From: Lentzea aerocolonigenes
GTDB taxonomy: Bacteria; Actinomycetota; Actinomycetes; Mycobacteriales; Pseudonocardiaceae
Direction of reading: 5' to 3'
NCBI RefSeq assembly: GCF_000974445.1
Contig: NZ_BBOJ01000015.1
Location: 1 to 64,000, forward strand
Length of the DNA: 64,000 nucleotides
The number at the start of each line of letters is the position of its first letter. Position 1 is the first letter of the stretch. Below, piece by piece: positions 8,460-16,091 of the stretch. Under the pieces are notes generated by a model. The model ran no database searches and had not been told where the DNA came from. It saw only the letters and a program-made list of their open reading frames with translations. The position numbers and the translations under genes are program-made.

Positions 8460-9350
8460 CTAGTCGATGCGGACGAGGCGTCGGCAATGTTTGGCGGCGT
8501 GGATGACGCCGGACTCGTCCCGCCCGGTCGGGCGCCACCGTTCGAACCGGACGGTGCGCTGCCTCTTCGTGGTGCACTGGCACCACTCGTCGGAGTGGAT
8601 CACGTCGCTGCGATCGCCGATGAGCATGAAGCGCTTGCCAGGCTTGCCGAACAGGAACAGATCGTCGCTGAACGGCACGGCGAAGTAGTAGACGTCCGGG
8701 TCGGGCAGCTCGCGAGTCAGTTGTTCAGCCCTGCGAATCCTGGTCTCGTTCTCGAGCGCGGTCAGAGGCGAGCGACCGAGCAGGGGCGTCCACTCGACGC
8801 CGTTGAACATCTGCCAGTACGCGGACTCGTCATCGAGACCGTATGCCGGATGGTTGGACAGCTTGGCAGCCAGTCGTTCGCGAGCGTCCTGGCGCAGGAC
8901 GATTCGTCGGCAGACGAGTGGGTCGCCTCGTTCAGGCCCCCAGAGCGCCGCGCGGCGAGGGAGGTAGCTCCGGACGAGAAGGTGGTTGCCTCGGCCGGCA
9001 TTGGCCACGATGCCGGCGGTCTCGGCCTCGTAGATGATCTCGTCGAGAAGGACGTGCAGGACGTCGGCGAACATGGGTTCGTTGTCTTGTTGGCATTGCT
9101 GCAGAAACTGCTTGAGCTCGCGGTCTCCGAACTGCGTGTCGTCGTGGGCGGTGAACTCGGTATCGTCGCCGCAACCTCTGTTGGTGATGCGACCGACCAC
9201 GCCGAGTTCCGGGTGTATGAGTTCGGCGCTGAAGGCGACGCCGCGGTCGTGTTCCACCGTGGCCAATCCGCTGATCGAGAACGAGTAGGGCGCGCAGATG
9301 CCGGTGTGCACCCAGCGCACTTCGAGGGCCGGTTCTGGCGCGGTAGCCAT
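8460..9350 (-). CDS. Hypothetical protein, first gene of the minus cluster
   Basis: 296 aa; the family is not recognised. ATG at 9350 is decided by AAGGAG 6 bases upstream; the longer frame would run into the palindrome at 9426-9555. The C-terminal half contains FFAVPFSDDLFLFGKPGKRF-type beta segments (YYFAVPFSDDLFLFG) and ends in a basic tail. The middle has an acidic helix (DVLHVLLDEIIYEAETAG). No signal peptide or membrane segment is seen. Confidence 0.6.
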   Translation of the reverse strand: MATAPEPALEVRWVHTGICAPYSFSISGLATVEHDRGVAFSAELIHPELGVVGRITNRGCGDDTEFTAHDDTQFGDRELKQFLQQCQQDNEPMFADVLHVLLDEIIYEAETAGIVANAGRGNHLLVRSYLPRRAALWGPERGDPLVCRRIVLRQDARERLAAKLSNHPAYGLDDESAYWQMFNGVEWTPLLGRSPLTALENETRIRRAEQLTRELPDPDVYYFAVPFSDDLFLFGKPGKRFMLIGDRSDVIHSDEWCQCTTKRQRTVRFERWRPTGRDESGVIHAAKHCRRLVRID

Positions 9351-9425
9351 GACGAAACTCCTTGTGGCGCAGGAAGATCTGCTTCGACACCCGCCACGCA
9401 TGCGCTCATTCACCACACAGCGCGG

Positions 9426-9555
9426 TGTTGTCCCGCGTGCGGCGGGCGCACACGAAATGCACTGGCGCGCCGAGAAGGGCAAGCCCCTCTTTTGGGCTTG
9501 AGCTTCTCGGTGGGACGGTGCATCGTGTGGGTCGCCCGCCGCACGCGGGACAACA
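9426..9555. repeat. 130-bp composite palindrome with perfect 23-bp arms
   Basis: The outer arms 9426-9448 and 9533-9555 are perfect inverted copies of 23 bp. Inside, 9449-9462 pairs with 9518-9529 apart from a 2-base bulge (CACACGA.. / ..TCGTGTG). Next come perfect 8-bp arms CCGAGAAG / CTTCTCGG (9470-9477 and 9503-9510) and a top hairpin CAAGCCC / GGGCTTG (9480-9486 and 9494-9500) with a CTCTTTT loop. Such nested symmetry fits a replication or transfer origin, a structured RNA or a miniature inverted-repeat element. No direct target duplication is seen at the flanks. Confidence 0.85.
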
Positions 9556-9680
9556 TCGGGAATCTGCCTCAACCGCCGCATAGACCTGCTACCGCTGCCA
9601 CTGATCCCGAAGCCGGGTCTGATGGACTGAAGCCAACTTAAGTACTCACTCGACCGCGTGATTTGAAGACCTCGCCGCGA

Positions 9681-9739
9681 GCGCATTGGAGAAGCTCCAA
9701 GCGCGGATCCGGTAGTGGAGTTAGCCTGCCTGAGCAGGC
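9681..9739 (+). promoter_or_regulatory. Two hairpins in the leader of the PAS/GAF-like gene
   Basis: GCGC(A)TTGGAG pairs with CTCCAAGCGC (9681-9691 and 9695-9704, one bulged A). GCCTGC pairs with GCAGGC (9724-9729 and 9734-9739). Both lie just upstream of the start at 9765 and may belong to an origin-like region or a 5' leader. Confidence 0.5.
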
Positions 9740-9764
9740 CAATCTTCGACCGGGGGACGGAGCG

Positions 9765-10796
9765 ATGGCGGCCGACTGGTTGTTGGTCGAGACCTTCGGG
9801 GGTTCTCGGTGCGAGCCGACGGTGCTCGCTGTTGGAAGCAACCCGAAAAACATGGTTCCGCTTCGTTCCGTGCTCGGCCGCGGGCCGTTCCTCGCCGACG
9901 CACTCGGCGTCACTGCTCGCATAGTTGAAGGGCGCCAGTCAGTTGAGGCCCGGACGACCACGGGCAAACGCCGCGTGATCGGGCACCCGTTGCTCGCCTA
10001 CGGCGGGCTGGTCCACGGGGTGTACCTGTGGGTGGGGCCGTTGGACGAGGATCCGCCGCCCCGCGATCCTGCTGGTGCCTGGCACATCAACCTCACGTTG
10101 CACGTCAGCAGCAGGTCTGACGATCTGCTGCGGTTGTACGGGACTAGACCGGACAGGTGGCGAAACGAGCACGACCTGGCCGAGCTGTTCGCCTACCAGC
10201 GGCTCACGACGAACGCCGACGAGGCCAAGGCGCTGGCGCTCATCGTCAGGGCGACTGCGGGTGCGGAGCACCTGGCCACGTGGACCGTGAACCGGGACGA
10301 CGGTGTTCGGCGTGCAGTGCACTTCGCGTGCCGGTGCATTGAGGTGAAAACTCCTGGCGGCAGGGTTGAGCTGATCGTCCGGGGAATCACCCACGACATC
10401 GGACCTGCGGAAAGCGTGCCGACCGCGCCGCCTCCCACGCCGGTTCTGCTCGCTCAGCAGATCGTTGCGGCGGAGGCAACGCCCGGACGATGGCGGGCGA
10501 TCGCCGACCTGCGCACCATGAGGCTGTTGAAGTGGCTCGACAACCCCATGCCCGGACTCGCGTGGACGCTCGACTCACCACACCACCCCGCGATTCACCG
10601 CGAGGACCTGCGCAGCGCGGTCGGCTTGTCGAAGGAACTGGCGTCGAGCGGGCGGGCGGACGGCGTTCTGCGGTTCCGCAGGGAGGACGGAGAGTGGATG
10701 AAAGTAGCGGTATCCGCTGCGCTCATCGCTCTGGATCAACACACCACCGCTGCGCTCGTCACCCTGACTCTCTCCGATCATGGGAAGGTCGACTGA
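9765..10796 (+). CDS. PAS/GAF-like protein (DUF5593-type)
   Basis: 343 aa. The N-terminus (ADWLLVETFGG ... PKNMVPLRSVLGRGP) and the following HGVYLWVGPLDEDPPPR resemble a mycobacterial/actinobacterial family annotated DUF5593 or PAS-domain protein. A second alpha/beta domain (residues ~250-343, LRTMRLLKWLD ... LRFRREDGEWMKVAVSA) looks like a further PAS/GAF unit. Members are presumed to sense small ligands, but no output domain is present. ATG at 9765 follows GGGGGACGGA. It is the first gene right of the palindrome and reads away from it. Confidence 0.6.
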   Translation: MAADWLLVETFGGSRCEPTVLAVGSNPKNMVPLRSVLGRGPFLADALGVTARIVEGRQSVEARTTTGKRRVIGHPLLAYGGLVHGVYLWVGPLDEDPPPRDPAGAWHINLTLHVSSRSDDLLRLYGTRPDRWRNEHDLAELFAYQRLTTNADEAKALALIVRATAGAEHLATWTVNRDDGVRRAVHFACRCIEVKTPGGRVELIVRGITHDIGPAESVPTAPPPTPVLLAQQIVAAEATPGRWRAIADLRTMRLLKWLDNPMPGLAWTLDSPHHPAIHREDLRSAVGLSKELASSGRADGVLRFRREDGEWMKVAVSAALIALDQHTTAALVTLTLSDHGKVD

Positions 10797-10825
10797 GTTG
10801 TTCGCCGCGGGGAAGGTGCTGGATC

Positions 10826-11665
10826 GTGAGCTGCTTCGAGGGCAAGGTCGCGGTGATCACCGGCGCTGCGGCAGGGATTGGCCGAGCTCTGGCCGTTGAG
10901 CTCGCGCGACGTGGGGCTCGGCTCTCGCTGCTTGATCACGACGCTCTTGGCCTTGCGGAAGTCGCTCACCGCTGTGAAGCGATCGGCGCACAGGTGCTGG
11001 CCCAGGTAGTCGACGTGACGGACTGGATCGATGTGCAGGCAGCTGCGGCCGCGACGACCTCAGCGCTGGGTGGTGTCGACTCGGTGTTCGCGGCCGCCGG
11101 GATCATTCACCGCGGCAGTCTGCTCGACTCCGACGTCGCGGATATCGAGCGCGTCATGTCGGTGAACTGGCGGGGGCTGATGTACACGGTCAAGGCACAT
11201 CTTCCAGCCGTTGTCAGCTCCCCAGCCGGCCGGATCGTGACGTTCTCAAGCGCCTTCGGCCTGTTGGCGATGCCGAGGTACAGCGCGTACAACTCGTCGA
11301 AGTTCGCCGTCCGCGGCTTCAGCGAGTCGCTGCGCCAAGAGCTCACGTCCACCCAGGTGTCGGTGACGTGTGTCTTCCCTGGGGGAGTGCGGACCTCGAT
11401 CGTCCGCAACGGCCTCTTCGCGGCAGGCGAGCACCGTGACGCGGTGATCCGGGGCTTCGAGAAGCGCGTCGCACGCACCGATCCCGAGGAAGCTGCGGCG
11501 ATCATCCTAAGTGGAGCGGAACGCCGTCGGGCGCGGGTGTTCGTGGGGAACGACGCCCGGCTGGTGGCGATCCTCGCCCGCCTTGCCGGCGGTCACTACC
11601 AGGATGCGCTGCCTGCGGTAGGACGGTTCCTCGGGCGAGTGCGGCGTCAGCTCCGCCGGCCATGA
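10826..11665 (+). CDS. Short-chain dehydrogenase/reductase
   Basis: 279 aa classical SDR. It has the TGAAAGIG cofactor-binding motif (TGxxxGxG) near residue 12, NAG replaced by AAAGI, the catalytic Ser in TFSSAFG, and YNSSK (YxxxK) around residue 151. The acidic residue after strand 2 (LLDHD) favours NAD(H) over NADP(H). GTG at 10826 follows GGAAGG with a 9-base spacer. It starts 29 bases after the PAS/GAF-like gene, so the two probably share a transcript. The substrate is unknown. Confidence 0.85.
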   Translation: MSCFEGKVAVITGAAAGIGRALAVELARRGARLSLLDHDALGLAEVAHRCEAIGAQVLAQVVDVTDWIDVQAAAAATTSALGGVDSVFAAAGIIHRGSLLDSDVADIERVMSVNWRGLMYTVKAHLPAVVSSPAGRIVTFSSAFGLLAMPRYSAYNSSKFAVRGFSESLRQELTSTQVSVTCVFPGGVRTSIVRNGLFAAGEHRDAVIRGFEKRVARTDPEEAAAIILSGAERRRARVFVGNDARLVAILARLAGGHYQDALPAVGRFLGRVRRQLRRP

Positions 11666-11684
11666 CCCACATCGGTGACATCGT

Positions 11685-11738
11685 TTGACGTGATCGGGAC
11701 CACTGCTTACGCTGGACCAATCGGACTATTCCGATTGG
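11685..11738 (+). promoter_or_regulatory. Promoter with downstream palindromic operator
   Basis: TTGACG (11685-11690), a 17-base spacer and TACGCT (11708-11713) resemble a -35/-10 pair. Four bases later begins a perfect palindrome, CCAATCGGA / TCCGATTGG (11717-11725 and 11730-11738), covering the expected start point. This is a plausible repressor site; the IclR-type HTH protein encoded downstream is a candidate ligand. Confidence 0.55.
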
Positions 11739-11792
11739 GTTGGCTTTGTCGCTATCGGGCTGATCCCTGAAACGCAGTGGTGAGGCAGCTTT

Positions 11793-12029
11793 GTGCTGGC
11801 CTCGAACGCGATCGGGGATCGACATGTCTCGGCGAACTTCAGCTTCCAGCAACCACCGTCTGGTACCTCACAGCGCACTCTTGCGCTCTTCGGCCTGGAT
11901 CCCGCCTGCCGGAGGCTCATCTGCTCACGGGCCCGTGATGGCCATGTTGCTGTCGTACTGGTACCTCGGCGTGGTCACAGGCCCGCCCGTGGAGCTCTTC
12001 TGCTTCTCGATCACGTCAACGTCAGTTAG
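11793..12029 (+). CDS. Doubtful small protein, 78 aa
   Basis: GTG start with TGAGG 7 bases upstream, about 70 bases after the promoter/operator at 11685-11738. The product (LFGLDPACRRLICSRARDG ...) matches nothing I recognise, and its codon use is only moderately GC-rich in third positions. It may be leader RNA rather than a gene. Confidence 0.25.
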   Translation: MLASNAIGDRHVSANFSFQQPPSGTSQRTLALFGLDPACRRLICSRARDGHVAVVLVPRRGHRPARGALLLLDHVNVS

Positions 12030-12095
12030 CTCAAGGCACGGCGGACGGTTGAACCGACGTGTCGCGATGAAGTCATGCCAAAGGGGAGGACAGAA

Positions 12096-12362
12096 ATGAA
12101 CGCAGAGCTGGAGAAGTCGCCGCAGGTCAGCGCTCCTGAGCGGTTCGCGTGCATTCTGAGGCAGTTCACCGAGGGGCAGCCATCGAAGAGGCTGTCCGAC
12201 CTGAGCGCCGGCGCCGGGTTGCCGATCAGCACCACGCACCGGTTGCTGAAGGGGTTGGTCGACAACAAGGTGCTGGTGCGTGACGAGGACGGGCGTTATC
12301 AGGTGGGACCGCTGATGCGCGCGATCGCCGATCAGCTCGAACACGCGGATGTGGCGAGCTGA
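12096..12362 (+). CDS. Stand-alone IclR-type winged-helix protein
   Basis: 88 aa. LRQFTEGQPSKRLSDLSAGAGLPISTTHRLLKGLVDNKVLVRDEDGRYQVGP is split here only by description: residues ~22-75 are the IclR winged HTH with its wing. The ~170-aa effector-binding domain of full IclR proteins is absent; a stop follows at 12362. ATG at 12096 has GGGGAGG 5 bases upstream, so it beats the ATG at 12075. It could be a small repressor acting on the palindrome at 11717-11738, or a remnant. A strong hairpin follows at 12481. Confidence 0.72.
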   Translation: MNAELEKSPQVSAPERFACILRQFTEGQPSKRLSDLSAGAGLPISTTHRLLKGLVDNKVLVRDEDGRYQVGPLMRAIADQLEHADVAS

Positions 12363-12480
12363 CGGCACAGACCTCGTCGGCGAACCATCAGCTCGTCGAC
12401 GCACTGGAGGCGCACGGTCGTATGCGGATCTCGCCGGCCGTGCGCTTCGCCGTCGCCAGACTCTTCGTGCCACGCTCGAC

Positions 12481-12515
12481 GGAAGGCTCGCGCTCATGGT
12501 GAGCGCGAGCCTTCC
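12481..12515 (+). terminator. Perfect 16-bp terminator hairpin
   Basis: Arms 12481-12496 and 12500-12515 (GGAAGGCTCGCGCTCA / TGAGCGCGAGCCTTCC) are perfectly complementary with a TGG loop. It stands at the end of the plus-strand unit, 120 bases after the HTH stop. Confidence 0.75.
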
Positions 12516-12524
12516 TGGGATCGG

Positions 12525-12560
12525 TTGATGCGCACCGACCGGACGCTAGGTGCGCATCAA
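12525..12560 (-). terminator. Terminator hairpin for the small secreted protein
   Basis: Perfect 11-bp arms TTGATGCGCAC / GTGCGCATCAA (12525-12535 and 12550-12560), directly beyond the stop of the minus gene at 12569. Together with 12481-12515 it separates the convergent units. Confidence 0.7.
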
Positions 12561-12568
12561 CATATCGA

Positions 12569-12928
12569 CTATGCGATGCAGGTGGGCTGGTACCAGTCGA
12601 CGAATTGCAGGGAGACCCAGCCTCGGACGCCAGTGCGGAGGTTCGTGGTCAGCATCCAGGCGTCGTCCTTGTAGTCGTCTGGCCATTTCGGCCAGCTGTA
12701 GTGGTCGAAGCGCATGGACTGACCAAGGATTGGCAGGCCGCCCGGCGTCGCTCGGATGTTGACCCAGTCGCCCGTCGAGAACGGGTAGCCCGTGCAGTCC
12801 TTTGTGGAGGCGGTGGGCTGTGGCATGGGCTCGTTGGTTGCGGCTTGGGCGTTGACGACGCCGATGCCGACCATGGTTGCCACAATGGCAAGCACGCTCG
12901 TGAATCGGCTGATGGACATGCGAATCAT
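12569..12928 (-). CDS. Small secreted protein, SH3-like
   Basis: 119 aa with a Sec signal peptide: MIRMSISR, the hydrophobic VLAIVATMVGIGVV, then NAQAA with likely cleavage near residue 30. The mature ~90 residues contain YPFSTGDWVNIRATPGG, typical of bacterial SH3 domains, then RGWVSLQFVDW. Two Cys (CTG and CIA) probably form a disulfide. ATG at 12928 follows AGGAGAGG. It may bind cell-wall material. It is monocistronic, ended by 12525-12560. Confidence 0.7.
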   Translation of the reverse strand: MIRMSISRFTSVLAIVATMVGIGVVNAQAATNEPMPQPTASTKDCTGYPFSTGDWVNIRATPGGLPILGQSMRFDHYSWPKWPDDYKDDAWMLTTNLRTGVRGWVSLQFVDWYQPTCIA

Positions 12929-13090
12929 AGTTGGCCTCTCCTGATTTCAATCAGTGGAAGCGTGCGCGCCTAGGCTTTATGGCCGGATTGCGCCTTCGCT
13001 CTGTGAACTAAGAGAAGCTCGCTTGCGGGTTGGCGTCAACGAATGGTGCGAATATTGGTTAATGCTGATCCCGGCGGATTCTTTGCACGA

Positions 13091-13126
13091 CAGATTGCCG
13101 GTTCGGAAACCCTTGCCGGCAATCTG
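13091..13126 (-). terminator. Terminator hairpin after the XRE gene
   Basis: Perfect 11-bp arms CAGATTGCCGG / CCGGCAATCTG (13091-13101 and 13116-13126), 42 bases beyond the XRE stop at 13168. The extended arms share further bases (GCAC / GTGC). Confidence 0.65.
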
Positions 13127-13167
13127 TGCGGTCTGTGATTGGCTATGTCAGCGCGAGGAACAGTAGA

Positions 13168-13725
13168 TCATGCAGCACTCCTGAGTTCGTGGTGCACGGC
13201 CTCGTACAGGGCGGCGGTGCGGTCGAAGGCGGACTGAATCTCCAGCGGCTCGACGTGCAATGCTCGCGCGAGGCGGCGGGTGATCGTCCTGGGTACCTGG
13301 CCCGTGAGGAGATACCGGTCGATGGTGTCGGTGGCGAGGCCCAGGAACGCGGACAGCAGTGGCGGGCTTTCGTCGGCGGTGCCAAGGCTGCCGGTGCGCT
13401 CCCAGAACTGCAGACGACCGAGGTTGGTAGCGCTGCGCACGGCCAACTCGGCGGTGGTGAGTGCGTGGTTCATACGCAGATCGGCAAGCGAGGGATCGCC
13501 GCTGGGTGGGTAGAGCAGGTCTGAAGGTCGGACCTGCAGAACCTGTGCGGCGGCGCGCAGGTTCCGTGCAGACGGTGTGCTCACGCCGGTTTCCCACCGC
13601 ACAACGGTTTGCTGCGACAGGTTGGTCTGACGGCCGAGGCTCTGGCGGCTCATTCGGGCCTTGCGCACGGCGTGGAACGCCTCGGGGTTGAACCGGGGGC
13701 ATTCGTCGATTGCTCTCCTAGGCAT
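13168..13725 (-). CDS. XRE-family regulator with two HTH-like halves
   Basis: 185 aa. Residues ~14-70 form a Cro/C1-type HTH (ARMSRQSLGRQTNLSQQTVVRWETG). A second, weaker copy follows at ~80-160 (MNHALTTAELAVRSATNLGRLQFWERTGS), so the protein looks like a tandem HTH. The ATG at 13725 lies 19 bases after the stop of the phosphatase-like gene, with AAGGGG before it. The two genes form one operon, so it may sense or regulate with that partner. No ligand domain is seen. Confidence 0.75.
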   Translation of the reverse strand: MPRRAIDECPRFNPEAFHAVRKARMSRQSLGRQTNLSQQTVVRWETGVSTPSARNLRAAAQVLQVRPSDLLYPPSGDPSLADLRMNHALTTAELAVRSATNLGRLQFWERTGSLGTADESPPLLSAFLGLATDTIDRYLLTGQVPRTITRRLARALHVEPLEIQSAFDRTAALYEAVHHELRSAA

Positions 13726-13744
13726 TGCTTGCGCCCCTTCGGTT

Positions 13745-14632
13745 TCAGGCCGTGCGGCTTGGTGAGGAGGTGAGCGGGGACCTGGGAGGCGGGGGCTGGC
13801 TGGATCGACGCACGGAGGCGGCGCTGGCGTGCGCTAGTGCTTCCAGCAGTGCGTCGGAGATACCTGGCGCAGTGGCGAAGACTGGGTCGCCCAGTTGTGC
13901 GCCTGGTCCTTTGTGGCCTGGCCAGTGGACGGTGGCGCCTGCTTCGTGCGCGATGAGAAGGCCGGCCGCGGAGGCCCTCAGGCCTACGTCGTGCTCGACG
14001 TAGGCCGTCAGCCATCCTGCGGCGACACGGCAGAGCTCCAGCGCGGGAGCGCCGCCACATCGCAGGTCGGCCACCTGAGGCAGAAGCCTCGCCACCAGTT
14101 CGGCTTGATCCGCGCGGATCGCCGCAGCCGCGGAGAATCCGGTGCTGATCAGCGCATCTTCCAAGAGCTGCGTCGATCCAACGCGGATCTCGAGCCAGTC
14201 GGTGGAGATAGCAGGGTCGCGCAGTTGAGCGCCCTGTCCCAGGCCTGCCAACCAGAGCCGACGGCTGTGCGGTTCGGCAACCGCGCCCGCCAGGACGACG
14301 TCGTCGAGCGCGGCTGCGACGGAGACCGCGTAGCTGGGCAGTCCGCTGACGTAGTTGTCGACACCGCTGAGCGGGTCGATGATCCACGTGATTTGGCCGG
14401 ACGCGGCTGGCTTCTCGTCCAGTACTGCGTCTCCGGGGCGATGCAGCGCTATCAGGTCGCGAGTGAGGTGTTCCGAAGACATGGCGGCCGGCACGAGCAG
14501 GCCGCTCGAGGTGTGGCGGGCGCCTCGGTACGGCCCGCCGGCAGTGCGCAGGCGGTCGGCCCAGATCTCTCGGGCTGCATGTGCGGCAAGGTGTCCAGCG
14601 AATGCGGAGAGCCGCTCGACGTGTGTGAACAC
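13745..14632 (-). CDS. Degenerate inositol-monophosphatase-family protein
   Basis: 295 aa with the fold signature of inositol monophosphatases: WIIDPLSGVDNYVSGLPSYAVSVA and ALELCRVAAGWLTAYVE ... SAAGLLIAHEAGATV. In active members the first motif is DPLDGTxN and the later one WDxAAG. Here the second Asp is Ser and the WD is replaced, so two metal-binding Asp residues are missing. Catalysis is unlikely; it may bind a sugar phosphate or nucleotide as a sensor for its operon partner, the XRE regulator. GTG at 14632 follows AAAGGGGGA. Confidence 0.7.
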   Translation of the reverse strand: MFTHVERLSAFAGHLAAHAAREIWADRLRTAGGPYRGARHTSSGLLVPAAMSSEHLTRDLIALHRPGDAVLDEKPAASGQITWIIDPLSGVDNYVSGLPSYAVSVAAALDDVVLAGAVAEPHSRRLWLAGLGQGAQLRDPAISTDWLEIRVGSTQLLEDALISTGFSAAAAIRADQAELVARLLPQVADLRCGGAPALELCRVAAGWLTAYVEHDVGLRASAAGLLIAHEAGATVHWPGHKGPGAQLGDPVFATAPGISDALLEALAHASAASVRRSSQPPPPRSPLTSSPSRTA

Positions 14633-15088
14633 GATTAAGTCCCCCTTTGGTGCGGACCGGCGAGTGAATGCGCCAAGGCATGGACTCGCGCAGGTGTCGT
14701 CATGCACGTGGGGGAGGAGAGGTGACCTCAGGCTACACCAATAGCGCTGCGGAATTGTCATTCTTTCAGTCAATGGAAATTGGCTTACCGTCGACTGGAA
14801 ATCGAGTTTCCGGGCGGCGGAAGAACGGCTGCTGGCTGGCCACGTCGTAGGTCGGGCAGGCTTGTGCTTCTGGAGTGGGAGCTGCCTGTTTTTGCACGTC
14901 CTGGCTACCGGATCGACGACATCTCCATGCGTTCGTGTGAACATCGATAGGTGCAGCAGATGGAAAGTAGGACCTGTGCCACATCGCGCTAGGCCGCCTC
15001 GGTAGGCGAGTTTTCGAGGCAGTTAGGCGGCAGCGGTCTGAAGTTCTGCTGTGTGGAATTTTGGATTCGTTTGGGCATGGGAGTTTGA
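14633..15088. other. 456-bp divergent intergenic region
   Basis: Lies between the phosphatase-like gene (minus) and the cyclotransferase gene (plus) and must hold both promoters. It is noticeably more AT-rich than the genes. A short GGAAA / TTTCC repeat near 14797-14811 is the only symmetry seen. Open frames here have no ribosome-binding sites or family resemblance. Confidence 0.5.
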
Positions 15089-16009
15089 ATGTTGCACCGA
15101 CGCAGGATTACCCCTGATCTCTTTGGTGGTCGCAAATGGGACCTTGCGCGCATCCTGGCTCTGACTGTCGCGGCTGGGGTCTTTCTGACTGCGTGCACGT
15201 GCGTGGAGAGGGCCCGTCCAGGGCGAGGACTGTCTCCTCCTGCTCGAACAGCGTTGGCCACCACCGCTTCAACCCGAGTCATGAAGGTAGAGACCTTCGC
15301 TGCCGCGGTCGTCGGGCAGATGGCAGGCGGCGACAGCAAGGGCACAGGCCTCGTCAACGGCGAAGATGTGCTCCTCGAGAGCATCAACCGACCTCAGGGC
15401 GGAGGGATCCGTGGGATCGACGCGACGAGCGGTGTCGAGCGAATCCAGCTGACAGACCAGCCTCGCCGCACGATGTCGGGGGTCGCTGTCAGCCTGCGCC
15501 CAGGCCGGCCGGGGATTGTGTGGCAGCTGACCCTGAAGGACAACGTCGCGATCGCCAGAGACCAGTCCACTTTGGCCGAACAGCGTCGGGTGGCGTACCG
15601 CGGTGAAGGCTGGGGGTTGTGCGACGACGGAACCCAGTTGGTGCAAAGCGAAGGGACGATGCGGCTCGTGTTGCGAGACGCAGACACCTTCGCCGAGAAG
15701 GGGGTGATCGAGGTGGCCGGCGGGTGGTGGTCGAGCAGACGCCTTGGCGAACTGGAGTGCGTGCGCGACGGTGAAAGAAGTCAGGTGTGGGCGAACCTCG
15801 CGGGAACCAGCTGGATGCTTCGTGTCGACCTTGACGCGCGTGCAGTGACCGCGGTCGCTGACCTCGCTCCGGCAATGGCGGGATCAGTAGCGGCGGAAGG
15901 AGATGTGATCAGCGGTATCGCTTGGATTCCTGGTGCGCGCAACGAATTCTGGCTGTCGGGAAGCGGTTGGCCTCGGCCAGTGAAGGTCCGCTTGGCGGCG
16001 AGGCCGTAG
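15089..16009 (+). CDS. Glutaminyl-peptide cyclotransferase, lipoprotein
   Basis: 306 aa. The N-terminus is a lipoprotein signal (hydrophobic ILALTVAAGVFLTAC, lipobox LTAC at about residue 35), so the enzyme is tethered outside the membrane. The body follows the bacterial/plant-type glutamine cyclotransferase beta-propeller: LLESINRPQGGGIRGID, VWQLTLKDNVA, GEGWGLCDDG, VQSEGTMRL, LGELECV, VWANLAGTSWMLRVDL, DVISGIAWIP and SGSGWPRPVKV. These enzymes convert N-terminal Gln to pyroglutamate, protecting exported peptides from aminopeptidases. The usual Asn in LNELE and LNGIA is replaced by Gly or Ser here, so activity is uncertain. Confidence 0.78.
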   Translation: MLHRRRITPDLFGGRKWDLARILALTVAAGVFLTACTCVERARPGRGLSPPARTALATTASTRVMKVETFAAAVVGQMAGGDSKGTGLVNGEDVLLESINRPQGGGIRGIDATSGVERIQLTDQPRRTMSGVAVSLRPGRPGIVWQLTLKDNVAIARDQSTLAEQRRVAYRGEGWGLCDDGTQLVQSEGTMRLVLRDADTFAEKGVIEVAGGWWSSRRLGELECVRDGERSQVWANLAGTSWMLRVDLDARAVTAVADLAPAMAGSVAAEGDVISGIAWIPGARNEFWLSGSGWPRPVKVRLAARP

Positions 16010-16091
16010 TACCGCGCCGCCAGTAACCGCGAAGCGGGTGCGGGTGCGGCTGCGGGAAGCGAGTCGTGTTGTGAACACCTGACAAGATCGC

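Larger units (their letters stand above)
9351..9764. other. 414-bp structured intergenic region
   Basis: Non-coding stretch between the minus cluster (start 9350) and the plus-strand PAS/GAF-like gene (start 9765). It contains the 130-bp palindrome (9426-9555) and two smaller hairpins (9681-9704 and 9724-9739), and must also hold the promoters for both directions. No convincing gene lies in it. Confidence 0.7.
11666..12095 (+). other. 430-bp region before the IclR-like HTH gene
   Basis: Contains a promoter/operator-like site (11685-11738) and a doubtful short frame (11793-12029). An overlapping frame, 11791-12099, ends with an ATGA overlap at the HTH gene start (12096), but its Ser/Arg/Trp-rich product does not look like a protein. 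Nothing else is supported. Confidence 0.5.

Noticed and set aside
9421-9560. The long palindrome as a plain transcription terminator
   Set aside because: It lies upstream of both flanking transcription units rather than at a gene end, and is far longer than the 10-16-bp terminators used elsewhere in the window.
9421-9560. The palindrome as an insertion-sequence remnant
   Set aside because: No transposase fragment and no matching target duplication at its edges; not fully excluded, a search for other copies would decide.
12363-12500. Frameshifted remainder of an IclR effector domain after the HTH gene
   Set aside because: A short open frame exists in another phase but shows no IclR effector-domain motif and ends in the terminator.
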